Of a stretch of DNA of 12,438 nt, positions 1 through 7,108 are shown in pieces. Under the pieces are notes generated by a model, which saw nothing but the letters and a program-made list of their open reading frames with translations, made no database searches and was not told the origin of the DNA. Where the stretch lies: NCBI GenBank assembly GCA_007130355.1, contig SLSQ01000093.1:1-12438 (forward strand), written 5' to 3'. Numbering within the stretch: the first letter of the stretch is position 1; each line of letters starts with the position of its first letter. The position numbers were made by a program, and so were the translations under genes. This DNA comes from Trueperaceae bacterium. Lineage in GTDB: Bacteria > Deinococcota > Deinococci > Deinococcales > Trueperaceae.

Positions 1-356
1 AGTCCGGCCAGGCCGCGCTCGATCGCGGCGGCCGGCGTCCGACGCCAGCCCTCGGCGCGGACCCGTTCCGCCAGGCCGGGCACCTCGCGCTCGAGCACGT
101 CCCGCGTCGCCTCGGGCGTCCGGTCCCGGGGCGCCAGGCCGGTCCCCCCCGCGGTCAGGATCAGGTCGGTCCGTCCGGCGTCGGACCAGAGCCGCAGCTG
201 CGCGCGGACGCGCGCCTGTTCGAGCGGAACCCGGGCGTAGTCGACCTCGACGAACGGGCCGCGCGCCAGGACCTCGCGGACCGCCTGCACGGTGCGGTCC
301 TCGGCGGATCCGTGCTCGGCGGCGTCGGCGACGGAGAGCAGGGCGGTTCGGTGCAT
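1..356 (-). CDS. moaB: MoaB/MogA-family molybdenum cofactor protein, partial (3' end beyond window)
   Basis: The 118 visible residues form the N-terminal two thirds of a MoaB/MogA-type protein. The family binds molybdopterin and, in the MogA branch, adenylates it before molybdenum insertion in the cytoplasm. The visible signature is a hydrophobic strand then T-A-G-G-T-G-L-A-P-R-D (about residues 79-89), followed at once by T-P-E-A, which is the family's pterin-binding loop. The later R-A-E-G and T-P-A-A-A-I-E-R-G-L-A-G match the region before the conserved LPGSP segment, which lies past the window edge. Family members are about 160-180 aa, so roughly 50 residues are missing. I chose the ATG at 356 because a TACGCT box ends 7 nt upstream and no Shine-Dalgarno is present. 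The gene diverges from sucC. MoaB and MogA cannot be separated from this fragment, so the symbol is approximate. Confidence 0.85.
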   Translation of the reverse strand, partial: MHRTALLSVADAAEHGSAEDRTVQAVREVLARGPFVEVDYARVPLEQARVRAQLRLWSDAGRTDLILTAGGTGLAPRDRTPEATRDVLEREVPGLAERVRAEGWRRTPAAAIERGLAG

Positions 357-363
357 GCCCCGG

Positions 364-369
364 AGCGTA
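364..369 (-). promoter_or_regulatory. Predicted leaderless -10 box of moaB
   Basis: On the minus strand the box reads TACGCT and is separated from the ATG by 7 nt. That places the expected transcription start on or beside the start codon. No convincing -35 and no Shine-Dalgarno are visible. It matches the pattern at five other genes in the window. Confidence 0.5.
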
Positions 370-434
370 CCGCCTGCGCGCCGGGTGCGCCGTACGCGCC
401 GATCCGGCCCACGGTCGCGTCCCGCGCGATCGGA

Positions 435-440
435 TACCCT
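435..440 (+). promoter_or_regulatory. Candidate -10 box upstream of sucC
   Basis: TACCCT, within GATACCCT, lies about 47 nt before the sucC start in the divergent moaB/sucC gap. It would give a leader of about 40 nt carrying the sucC Shine-Dalgarno. No good TTGACA-like -35 is found at 16-18 nt, so this is a weak call. Confidence 0.35.
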
Positions 441-475
441 GCGGCGATTCCGGTCGCGCCGCGCGCGCGACCCGC

Positions 476-482
476 GGGAGGT
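476..482 (+). promoter_or_regulatory. Shine-Dalgarno deciding the TTG start of sucC
   Basis: GGGAGGT sits 5 nt before the TTG at 488. The protein from that TTG begins KIHEYQAK, the canonical SucC amino terminus, so the rare TTG start is well supported. Confidence 0.75.
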
Positions 483-487
483 CTGCG

Positions 488-1711
488 TTGAAGATCCACG
501 AGTACCAAGCGAAGCGACTCATGCAGGAGCGCGGCATCGCCGTGCCCGACGGGCGCGTCGCCACCACCCCGGACGAGGCGGTCGCCGCCGTCCGTCCGCT
601 GATCGAGTCGAGCGGCGTTCCGGTGGTGGTCGTCAAGTCCCAGATCCATGCCGGCGGCCGCGGCAAGGGCCGCTTCCAGGAGCACCCCGACCTGGGGGGC
701 GTGACGGTCGTCACCGACGGCGTCTCCGGCGGTCCCGAGGCGACCGAGGCGAAGGTGCGCGCGCTGGCCGAACGGATGCTCGGTTCGACCCTCGTCACCG
801 TGCAGACCGGCCCGTCGGGCAAGACCGTGCGGCGCCTCTACGTCGAGCAAGGGATCGCGATCGCCCAGGAGCTGTACCTGGCCGTCGTGCTCGACCGCGC
901 CAGCGGACGGAACCTGCTCATGGCGTCGACCGAGGGCGGCACCGAGATCGAGGAGGTGGCCGAGGCGACGCCGGAGAAGATCCTGCGCGAGACGATCGAT
1001 CCGGCCGTCGGCCTCGCCGACTTCCAGGCACGGCGCCTGGCGCTCGGTCTCGGCCTCTCCGGCGACGCCCTCGCGAACGCGGTGCGGTTCATGAAGTCGC
1101 TCGCCGCCTTCGCGCGCGACATGGACACCGACCTGATCGAGATCAACCCGCTGGTCGTGACCGAAGCGGGCGACGTGCTCGCGCTCGACGGAAAGGTCGC
1201 CTTCGACGCCAACGCCCTTCCCCGGCACCCGGAACTCGCCGAGTTGCGGGACGAGACGGAGGAGGACCCCGCCGAACGCGAGGCGTCGGCGTACGGCCTG
1301 AGCTTCATCAAGCTCGACGGCACGATCGGCTGCCTGGTGAACGGCGCCGGTCTGGCGATGGCGACGATGGACACGATCAAGCAGGTCGGCGGCGAGCCGG
1401 CGAACTTCCTGGACGTCGGCGGCGGCGCCACCACCGAGAACGTCACCGCGGCGTTCAAGATCATCACGCGCGACCCGGCGGTCAAGGGGATCTTCGTGAA
1501 CATCTTCGGCGGGATCATGAAGTGCGACACCATCGCGGAGGGCGTGGTCGCGGCCGTGCGGGAGGTGGGCCTCGAGGTGCCGTTGGTCGTCCGTCTGGAG
1601 GGGACGAACGTGGAACTGGGCAAGAAGATCCTGGAGGAGTCGGGACTCGACGTCCTCACCGCGAGCGACATGAAGGACGGCGCGGCCAAGATCGTCGAGG
1701 CGGCACGATGA
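488..1711 (+). CDS. sucC: Succinyl-CoA synthetase, beta subunit
   Basis: Nucleotide-binding subunit of succinyl-CoA synthetase, the TCA-cycle enzyme that interconverts succinyl-CoA plus ADP (or GDP) and phosphate with succinate, CoA and ATP (or GTP). The 407-aa product (family usually 375-400) starts with K-I-H-E-Y-Q-A-K. An ATP-grasp domain fills the first 230 or so residues, with the Gly-rich loop A-G-G-R-G-K-G at 55-61 and the Mg ligand region E-I-N-P-L at 218-222. A C-terminal CoA-ligase domain follows, with G-C-L-V-N-G-A-G-L-A near 280-290 and F-L-D-V-G-G-G-A at 307-314. Translation starts at TTG behind a strong GGGAGGT site. The stop overlaps the sucD start in ATGA, so the two subunits are translationally coupled. 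Nucleotide specificity cannot be read from the sequence. Confidence 0.97.
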   Translation: MKIHEYQAKRLMQERGIAVPDGRVATTPDEAVAAVRPLIESSGVPVVVVKSQIHAGGRGKGRFQEHPDLGGVTVVTDGVSGGPEATEAKVRALAERMLGSTLVTVQTGPSGKTVRRLYVEQGIAIAQELYLAVVLDRASGRNLLMASTEGGTEIEEVAEATPEKILRETIDPAVGLADFQARRLALGLGLSGDALANAVRFMKSLAAFARDMDTDLIEINPLVVTEAGDVLALDGKVAFDANALPRHPELAELRDETEEDPAEREASAYGLSFIKLDGTIGCLVNGAGLAMATMDTIKQVGGEPANFLDVGGGATTENVTAAFKIITRDPAVKGIFVNIFGGIMKCDTIAEGVVAAVREVGLEVPLVVRLEGTNVELGKKILEESGLDVLTASDMKDGAAKIVEAAR

Positions 1712-2646
1712 GCGTCCTGGTCGGTACCGAGACGCGACTGCTGGTCCAAGGGCTCGGCAGCGCCGGACGCTTCCACACCGACCGCGCGATCGCCTACGGC
1801 ACGAACGTCGTGGCCGGGGTGCATCCGCGCAAGGGCGGCACCAAGCTGCGCTTCGAGGGCGACGTCGACGCAAGCGGCGTGCCCGGCCGGGGCGCGCGCT
1901 TCGAGGTCGACCTCCCCATGTTCGAGACGGTCCGCGACGCCGTCGCCGCGACCGGCGCGAACGCCAGCGTCGTCTACGTGCCGCCGCTCGGAGCCGCCGA
2001 CGCGATCCTCGAGGCCGCCGACGCCGGCATCGAGCTGGTCGTCTGCATCACCGAAGGGATCCCGGTCCAGGACATGGTGGTCGTGAAGCGGGCCCTCCAA
2101 GGCACCGGCACCCGCCTGATCGGTCCCAACTGCCCGGGCGTCATCACCCCGCACGCCTGCAAGATCGGGATCATGCCCGGCTACATCCACGAGGGTGGGC
2201 GCATCGGCGTCGTCAGCCGCTCCGGGACCCTGACGTACGAAGCGGTGAAGCAGCTCACCGACGCCGGACTCGGCCAGACCACCGCCATCGGCATCGGCGG
2301 CGACCCCGTCAACGGCACCGACTTCGTCGACGCCCTCGAGCTGTTCGCGCGCGACCCGGAGACCGAAGGCGTGATCCTCATCGGCGAGATCGGGGGCACC
2401 GCCGAGGAGGAGGCCGCCGCCTGGATCGCGGAGCACCTCGACAAGCCGGTCGCCGGCTTCATCGCCGGTACCACCGCCCCGCCCGGGAAGCGGATGGGGC
2501 ACGCCGGGGCGATCGTCTCGGGCGGCAAGGGCACCGCCGACGCCAAGATCGCCGCGCTCGAAGGCGCCGGCGTGGTCGTCGCCCGCACCCCGAGCGACAT
2601 GGGCGCGGCGATGCAGGAGGCGCTGCGCGTCGCCGGACGCGCCTGA
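1708..2646 (+). CDS. sucD: Succinyl-CoA synthetase, alpha subunit
   Basis: CoA-binding, transiently phosphorylated subunit that pairs with SucC. Of its 312 residues, the first 140 or so form the CoA-binding Rossmann domain and the rest the ligase domain. The phosphorylated histidine is H265 in G-K-R-M-G-H-A-G-A-I. G-P-N-C-P-G-V-I-T-P, S-R-S-G-T-L-T-Y-E-A and G-E-I-G-G-T-A-E-E-E are intact. Two departures from E. coli and Thermus SucD are visible. The CoA-phosphate loop reads Q-G-L-G-S-A-G-R-F-H, one residue shorter than the usual QGxTGxxGxFH. Between K-G-G-T and L-P-M-F there are 23 residues instead of about four, a net insertion near residues 46-67. This explains a length above the usual 288-300. 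The gene overlaps sucC by 4 nt (ATGA). gluQ starts 23 nt downstream. Confidence 0.97.
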   Translation: MSVLVGTETRLLVQGLGSAGRFHTDRAIAYGTNVVAGVHPRKGGTKLRFEGDVDASGVPGRGARFEVDLPMFETVRDAVAATGANASVVYVPPLGAADAILEAADAGIELVVCITEGIPVQDMVVVKRALQGTGTRLIGPNCPGVITPHACKIGIMPGYIHEGGRIGVVSRSGTLTYEAVKQLTDAGLGQTTAIGIGGDPVNGTDFVDALELFARDPETEGVILIGEIGGTAEEEAAAWIAEHLDKPVAGFIAGTTAPPGKRMGHAGAIVSGGKGTADAKIAALEGAGVVVARTPSDMGAAMQEALRVAGRA

Positions 2647-2669
2647 CGGCGGAGTCCGACCGAGCACGC

Positions 2670-3629
2670 GTGCGACGCGGTCGCTACGCCCCCTCCCCCA
2701 CGGGAGGACTGCACCTCGGAAACGCGCGGACGGCCCTGGTCGCCTGGTGGCGGGCACGGGCCGCCCGCGCGTCGTTCGTGCTGCGGGTCGAGGACCTCGA
2801 CCGGCCCCGTACCGTACCGGCCGCCGTCCACGGCAACCTGGCCGAACTCCGCTGGCTCGGACTCGACTGGGACGAGGGGCCGGACGTGAGCGGTCCGTAC
2901 GGACCGTACCTCCAGTCGGAACGGACCGCCGCCTACGAAGCGGCGCTCGGGCGACTGACCGCGGACGGAGCCACCTTCGCCTGCTGGCTCTCCCGCAAGG
3001 ACCTGCGCGAACTCGCCTCCGCCCCGCACGGACCGACCCCGCCGTACGGTCGTCGCGAGCGGGCACGGAACGCCCGGGCCGAAACGGCCAAGCGCGCCGC
3101 CGGGCGGACGCCCGCCGTCCGTCTCCGCGTCGGCCCCGGCACCGTCGCCTGGACCGACCGCCTGGCGGGTCCGCAGGCGTTCGACCTCGAGGCGGAGGTC
3201 GGCGACCTCGTCCTGCGCCGTGCCGACGGTCTCTTCGCGTACGCCCTCGCGGTGGTGGTCGACGACGCCGTCATGGGGATCGAGGAGGTGGTCCGCGGCG
3301 ACGACCTGCTGCAGGCGACGGCGGCGCAGATCGCGCTCCAACGGGCGCTCGGCCTGCCGACCCCGGCGTACGCGCACGTGCCGCTCCTGCTCGGTCCCGA
3401 CGGTATGCGGCTCTCGAAGCGGCGCGGCGACCGCACCCTGCACGCGCTCCGCGACGCGGGCGTGCGGCCGGAACGGGTGGTCGGCCTACTGGCCGCGACG
3501 CTCGGCCTGCTGCCCGAACCGAGCGAGACGTCCGCCGCCGAGCTGATCGACGTCGGCGGCGCCGCCGACCTGCCGCGCGCACCGGGCCGACTGACCGAGG
3601 CGCACGAGACGTGGCTCCACGGCGGCTGA
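2670..3629 (+). CDS. gluQ: Glutamyl-Q tRNA(Asp) synthetase
   Basis: GluQRS is a truncated glutamyl-tRNA synthetase paralogue that charges glutamate onto the queuosine base of tRNA(Asp). The 319-aa length fits the catalytic core without the C-terminal anticodon-binding domain of GltX. The class I HIGH-type element is L-H-L-G at 14-17 within Y-A-P-S-P-T-G-G-L-H-L-G-N-A. The KMSKS-type element is M-R-L-S-K-R at 246-251. E-E-V-V-R-G-D-D-L-L at 205-214 is typical of the family. The zinc-binding cysteines described in E. coli GluQRS are largely absent: the region has only C105. The start is GTG at 2670, placed because the reading begins R-R-G-R-Y-A-P-S-P; a GGAG lies 15 nt upstream, so the ribosome site is poor. 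With 23 nt separating it from sucD, it probably belongs to the sucCD transcript. Confidence 0.9.
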   Translation: MRRGRYAPSPTGGLHLGNARTALVAWWRARAARASFVLRVEDLDRPRTVPAAVHGNLAELRWLGLDWDEGPDVSGPYGPYLQSERTAAYEAALGRLTADGATFACWLSRKDLRELASAPHGPTPPYGRRERARNARAETAKRAAGRTPAVRLRVGPGTVAWTDRLAGPQAFDLEAEVGDLVLRRADGLFAYALAVVVDDAVMGIEEVVRGDDLLQATAAQIALQRALGLPTPAYAHVPLLLGPDGMRLSKRRGDRTLHALRDAGVRPERVVGLLAATLGLLPEPSETSAAELIDVGGAADLPRAPGRLTEAHETWLHGG

Positions 3630-3643
3630 CGATGCACGAACCG

Positions 3644-3672
3644 TGGACGTCGGCGGCGCCACGCGGTAGCCT
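3644..3672 (+). promoter_or_regulatory. Promoter of the 36-codon ORF and probably trpBA
   Basis: TGGACG at 3644-3649 (4 of 6 matches to TTGACA) is followed after 17 nt by TAGCCT at 3667-3672, which ends 7 nt before the ATG at 3680. It is the best two-box promoter in the window and would give a leaderless transcript beginning at or next to the leader ORF start. gluQ ends at 3629, so this is the likely source of trpBA mRNA. Confidence 0.55.
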
Positions 3673-3679
3673 TCCGCCC

Positions 3680-3790
3680 ATGAGCCCCCGGCCCCGCGTC
3701 CGCACCCCCCGCGCCTTCAAGCGTCGCCACCAACGGTGGAGGCGCCGCGCGCGGTTCGGCCGCGCCGTGCCCGCACGTCCCGGCGCCTGA
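3680..3790 (+). CDS. 36-aa arginine-rich small ORF, possible trpBA leader peptide
   Basis: This short ORF (ATG to TGA, 36 codons) follows a good promoter directly, with 7 nt between the -10 box and the ATG and no Shine-Dalgarno. The product has 13 Arg and one Lys in 36 residues, a single Trp at residue 20 and two adjacent clusters, K-R-R-H-Q-R-W-R-R-R at 14-23. I recognise no family. It does not match bL34, bL36 or the Thermus small ribosomal protein Thx that I can recall. It could be a real, highly basic protein, or a leader peptide whose translation affects the structured 105-nt gap before trpB. High GC makes short chance ORFs common; the promoter placement is the main support. Confidence 0.4.
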   Translation: MSPRPRVRTPRAFKRRHQRWRRRARFGRAVPARPGA

Positions 3791-3835
3791 CGGCCCGGGA
3801 ACCCGCCGCACACCGCCATCGCCCGTCGTCCCCCT

Positions 3836-3861
3836 GCGGCCGGACCCCAGGTCCGGACCGC
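3836..3861 (+). promoter_or_regulatory. GC-rich hairpin in the trpB leader
   Basis: Arms GCGG-CCGGACC (3836-3846) and GGTCCGG-A-CCGC (3850-3861) pair as 11 bp with one bulged A and a 3-nt loop. No U tract follows, so it is not a classical intrinsic terminator. The same GGTCCG (3850-3855) can instead pair with CGGACC at 3875-3880, giving two mutually exclusive folds just before the trpB ribosome binding site. Confidence 0.45.
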
Positions 3862-3883
3862 GGCCGCCGACGCGCGGACCCGC

Positions 3884-3895
3884 TGGGAGGTTCCC

Positions 3896-3896
<1 letters not shown>
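3884..3896 (+). promoter_or_regulatory. trpB Shine-Dalgarno inside a small self-complementary hairpin
   Basis: The strong site GGGAGGT precedes the trpB ATG. TGGGA-GGT-TCCCA (3884-3896) is a perfect 5-bp inverted repeat with a 3-nt loop that contains the ribosome binding site and reaches the A of the ATG. It may weaken initiation unless unfolded; that effect is an inference. Confidence 0.5.
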
Positions 3897-5100
<1,204 letters not shown>

Positions 5101-5104
<4 letters not shown>

Positions 5105-5904
5105 CCGGGCCGGCGCGCGGCCAGGCGCGGGTCCGCGCCGCCTTCGACGCGGCCCGCCGCGACGACCGGGCGGCGTTCCTGCCGTACCTGACGGGCGGCT
5201 GGCCCGACCGCGAAGCGTTCCTGCGGCACGCCCGCACCTTGCTGCGGCACGCCGACCTGCTCGAGGTCGGCCTCCCCTTCTCCGATCCGCTCGGCGACGG
5301 CCCGACGATCCAGCGTTCGAGCGAGGAGGCGCTCCGCGCCGGCGTCCGGACCGCCCACGTCCTCGACCAGGTGCGCGAGCTGCGTTCGGAGACGGACACG
5401 CCGATCGTGATCATGACCTACGCGAACCCGATCGTCTGCTACGCCCACGGCGGGGAGCGCGGCTTCGTGCGCGACCTGGCCGCGGCCGGCGCCGACGGGG
5501 CGATCCTTCCGGACCTGCCGCCCGAAGAGGCGGGCGACCTGATCGAGGCCTCCCGGGAGCACGATCTGGCGACGGTCTTCCTGGCGGCCCCGACCTCGAC
5601 CGAGGCGAGGATGCGGACGGTGACGGAGGCGTCGCGCGGCTTCGTCTACGCCGTCTCCGTCACCGGCGTCACCGGCATGCGCGACGCGGCGTCGGACGCG
5701 GTGCCGGACCTGGTCCGTCGGCTCCGCGCGACGTCCGACCTTCCGGTCGTGGTCGGGTTCGGCGTCGGCAACGCCGCCACCGCGTCGCCGGTCGCCGCCG
5801 TCGCCGACGGCGTGGCGGTCGGCAGCGCCGTGATCCGACGGATCGCCGAAGGCGGCGACCTGGAGGCGCTGGCCGCCGAGATCGCGGGCGCCTGCCGCCG
5901 CTGA
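5101..5904 (+). CDS. trpA: Tryptophan synthase, alpha subunit
   Basis: TIM-barrel subunit that cleaves indole-3-glycerol phosphate to indole and glyceraldehyde 3-phosphate and passes indole to TrpB. The 267 aa match the usual 260-270. The catalytic pair is present: E55 in L-L-E-V-G-L-P-F-S-D-P and D66 in L-G-D-G-P-T-I-Q. Other signatures are L-P-Y-L-T-G-G near 28-33 (usually LTAG) and V-V-V-G-F-G-V-G-N near the C terminus, where the substrate phosphate binds. It starts at GTG overlapping the trpB stop by 4 nt. Its stop lies only 2 nt from the stop of the convergent rlpA-like gene, leaving no room for a terminator between the two coding regions. Confidence 0.97.
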
Positions 5905-5906
5905 GG

Positions 5907-6644
5907 TCAGTCGAGAACGATCGTGGCCCGGTCGCCGAACCGTTCCGCCAGCCCGGCCGACGCCCACACGTCGGTGCCGGTCGGGTCCTCGGCGCCGTTC
6001 GGCTCGAGGTCGACGGTGCGGACGAGGACCTCGGAACCGAGCTCGTTGCGGAGCACGAGCAGCCGACCGGCGGCGAAGCCGGGCACCATCACGTCGTAGC
6101 CGCCGAGGCGGTCGTCGGACCGAAGGCGTCGCGGACCGGCGAGGTCGGCCGGCTCGACGCGGACCGGCGCCACGCCGCTCCCGATCATGCCGACCGCTTC
6201 GGCCGCGGCGCGCGACAGGTCGATCACGCGCCCGCGGGCGAACGGTCCACGATCGTTGATGCGGACGATCACGCTGCGCCCGTTGCGGAGGTTCGTGACG
6301 CGCACGCGCGCGCCGAACGGGAGGGTCCGGTGCGCTGCGGTGAGCCGAGACGGGTCGAACGTCTCGCCGTTGGCGGTGGTGCGCCCGGCGAAGTTCGGGC
6401 CGTACCACGACGCTTCGCCCTCCTGGCGCCATTCGGCGGGCACGACCGGCTCGCCGTCGGGCGCCTCCGCGACCGGGTCGGCGCCGCCGTTCGGTCCGGG
6501 AACGGGCGTCACCATCGCGGGCCCGGAACCGGGAACGCAGCCGGCGAGGAGCGCGGCGAGAACGGTCGCCGCCACCACCGCCGGGAGGCGGCCGAGGAGC
6601 ACGGCGAAGGTGCCGGCTCGCGCCGGCTCGGAGTGCGAAGTCAT
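5907..6644 (-). CDS. rlpA: RlpA-like septal ring lytic transglycosylase family lipoprotein
   Basis: The 245-aa product has an N-terminal membrane segment (about 18-34) ending in a lipobox, L33-A-G-C36, so it is probably a lipoprotein exported and lipidated at C36. A Pro/Gly-rich linker (37-72) leads to a double-psi beta-barrel domain at about 75-165. That domain has E-A-S-W-Y-G-P-N-F-A-G-R-T-T-A-N-G-E and the two residues corresponding to the catalytic pair of P. aeruginosa RlpA: H105 in T-A-A-H-R-T-L-P-F-G and D131 in R-I-N-D-R-G-P-F. Active family members cleave denuded (stem-peptide-free) peptidoglycan, often at the septum. There is no SPOR domain; the last 75 residues are unassigned. The start at 6644 is supported by TATGAT 6 nt upstream. 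It is convergent with trpA. Enzymatic activity in this lineage is inferred. Confidence 0.88.
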   Translation of the reverse strand: MTSHSEPARAGTFAVLLGRLPAVVAATVLAALLAGCVPGSGPAMVTPVPGPNGGADPVAEAPDGEPVVPAEWRQEGEASWYGPNFAGRTTANGETFDPSRLTAAHRTLPFGARVRVTNLRNGRSVIVRINDRGPFARGRVIDLSRAAAEAVGMIGSGVAPVRVEPADLAGPRRLRSDDRLGGYDVMVPGFAAGRLLVLRNELGSEVLVRTVDLEPNGAEDPTGTDVWASAGLAERFGDRATIVLD

Positions 6645-6650
6645 GAGGGC

Positions 6651-6656
6651 ATCATA
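6651..6656 (-). promoter_or_regulatory. Predicted leaderless -10 box of rlpA
   Basis: On the minus strand the box reads TATGAT, the closest match to TATAAT in the window, and lies 6 nt before the ATG. No Shine-Dalgarno is present. A perfect 10-bp inverted repeat lies just upstream and covers the place of a -35 element. Confidence 0.6.
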
Positions 6657-6660
6657 CGGA

Positions 6661-6688
6661 GCGGCGGACGGGCGCGGGCGTCCGCCGC
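6661..6688 (-). repeat. Perfect 10-bp inverted repeat upstream of rlpA
   Basis: GCGGCGGACG (6661-6670), 8-nt spacer, CGTCCGCCGC (6679-6688). It begins 4 nt upstream of the rlpA -10 box, so it overlaps the -35 area. It also lies 58 nt past the stop of the 60-aa ORF. It could be an operator for rlpA or a transcript-end hairpin of the upstream gene. There is no T tract to favour a terminator. Confidence 0.5.
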
Positions 6689-6746
6689 TACCGGCCCGCG
6701 GGGCTTCCGACCGGCCGGCCGCGTCCGGGCGCTCGCGACCGAACGG

Positions 6747-6929
6747 TCACGACCAGGTGCGGCGGGCCAACTCCTTCTGACAGAGGACGAACGCTTCGTA
6801 GTCCTCGATGTCCGCGCTGCCGTCGGCGATCGCCGTTTCGCAGTTCGCGATCGCGGCCGCCAGTTCCTCGGTGCTCATGCGGCGGACCCGATCGTGGCGC
6901 GGTCCGTCCGTGCGTTGCATCGCCTGCAT
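6747..6929 (-). CDS. Hypothetical 60-aa protein
   Basis: I recognise no family. The predicted protein has a basic, probably flexible N terminus (residues 1-17) and a helical part from M18 onward: S-T-E-E-L-A-A-A-I-A-N-C-E-T-A-I, then D-I-E-D-Y-E-A-F-V-L-C-Q-K-E-L-A-R-R. It has two cysteines (C30, C50), no signal peptide and no membrane segment. ATG 6929 is preferred over longer starts because AAAGGGG sits 5 nt upstream, an evident ribosome binding site. An in-frame ATG at residue 18 is also possible. It is cytoplasmic by prediction, lies between rlpA (same strand, downstream) and the divergent tatD, and has about 100 nt before rlpA, which appears to have its own promoter. Confidence 0.6.
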   Translation of the reverse strand: MQAMQRTDGPRHDRVRRMSTEELAAAIANCETAIADGSADIEDYEAFVLCQKELARRTWS

Positions 6930-7025
6930 GCCGTCCCCTTTCGCCGAAGCTGGGAGCGGGCGGAACCGATGGCGGTCCAGCGGGCCGCTCCCCATCGCGT
7001 GGTGCGCCCCCAAGGTACGGGTCGG

Positions 7026-7038
7026 GTTCTTACAGAAC
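7026..7038. repeat. Short palindrome GTTCT-TAC-AGAAC in an AT-richer patch between divergent genes
   Basis: A perfect 5-bp inverted repeat with a 3-bp centre lies in one of the few AT-richer patches of the window (about 7026-7045), between the 60-aa ORF and tatD. It lies 58 bp upstream of the tatD -10 box. It could be a regulator half-site pair; no known motif is recognised. Confidence 0.3.
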
Positions 7039-7095
7039 TCTCAAACGGACGCCGACGCCGCCACCGGTCCGCGTCGTCGAGCCGAGCGCGGCTGC

Positions 7096-7101
7096 TACCG
7101 T
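7096..7101 (+). promoter_or_regulatory. Predicted leaderless -10 box of tatD
   Basis: TACCGT ends 7 nt before the GTG at 7109. The placement favours that GTG over an in-frame GTG at 7100, which would fall inside the box. No clear -35 and no Shine-Dalgarno are visible. Confidence 0.5.
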
Positions 7102-7108
7102 GTCGTCC

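Noticed and set aside
144..150. Run of seven C residues within moaB as a possible phase-variable tract
   Set aside because: It encodes the conserved Gly-Gly of the GGTG loop in frame, the reading frame continues normally on both sides, and the run is too short in a GC-rich genome to suggest slippage control.
161..1873. Long minus-strand open frame across the moaB start, the intergenic region and sucC
   Set aside because: It crosses a divergent promoter region and lies opposite conserved sucC motifs; it has low-complexity Arg composition and no family signature.
3836..3861. Classical intrinsic terminator before trpB
   Set aside because: The stem is strong but is followed by GGCCGCCGACG and no U run, so I list it as a structured leader element only.
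6930..7013. Longer upstream start for the 60-aa ORF
   Set aside because: The added residues are low-complexity, and the AAAGGGG ribosome binding site is correctly spaced only for ATG 6929.
7039..7044. TTGAGA on the minus strand as a -35 element for the 60-aa ORF
   Set aside because: The nearest TACCTT is 21 nt away and no TANNNT lies at 16-18 nt, so the spacing is wrong for a standard promoter.
7100..7102. GTG at 7100 as the tatD start
   Set aside because: It overlaps the TACCGT -10 box. The GTG at 7109 lies 7 nt after the box and gives the normal short TatD amino terminus before the HxH motif.
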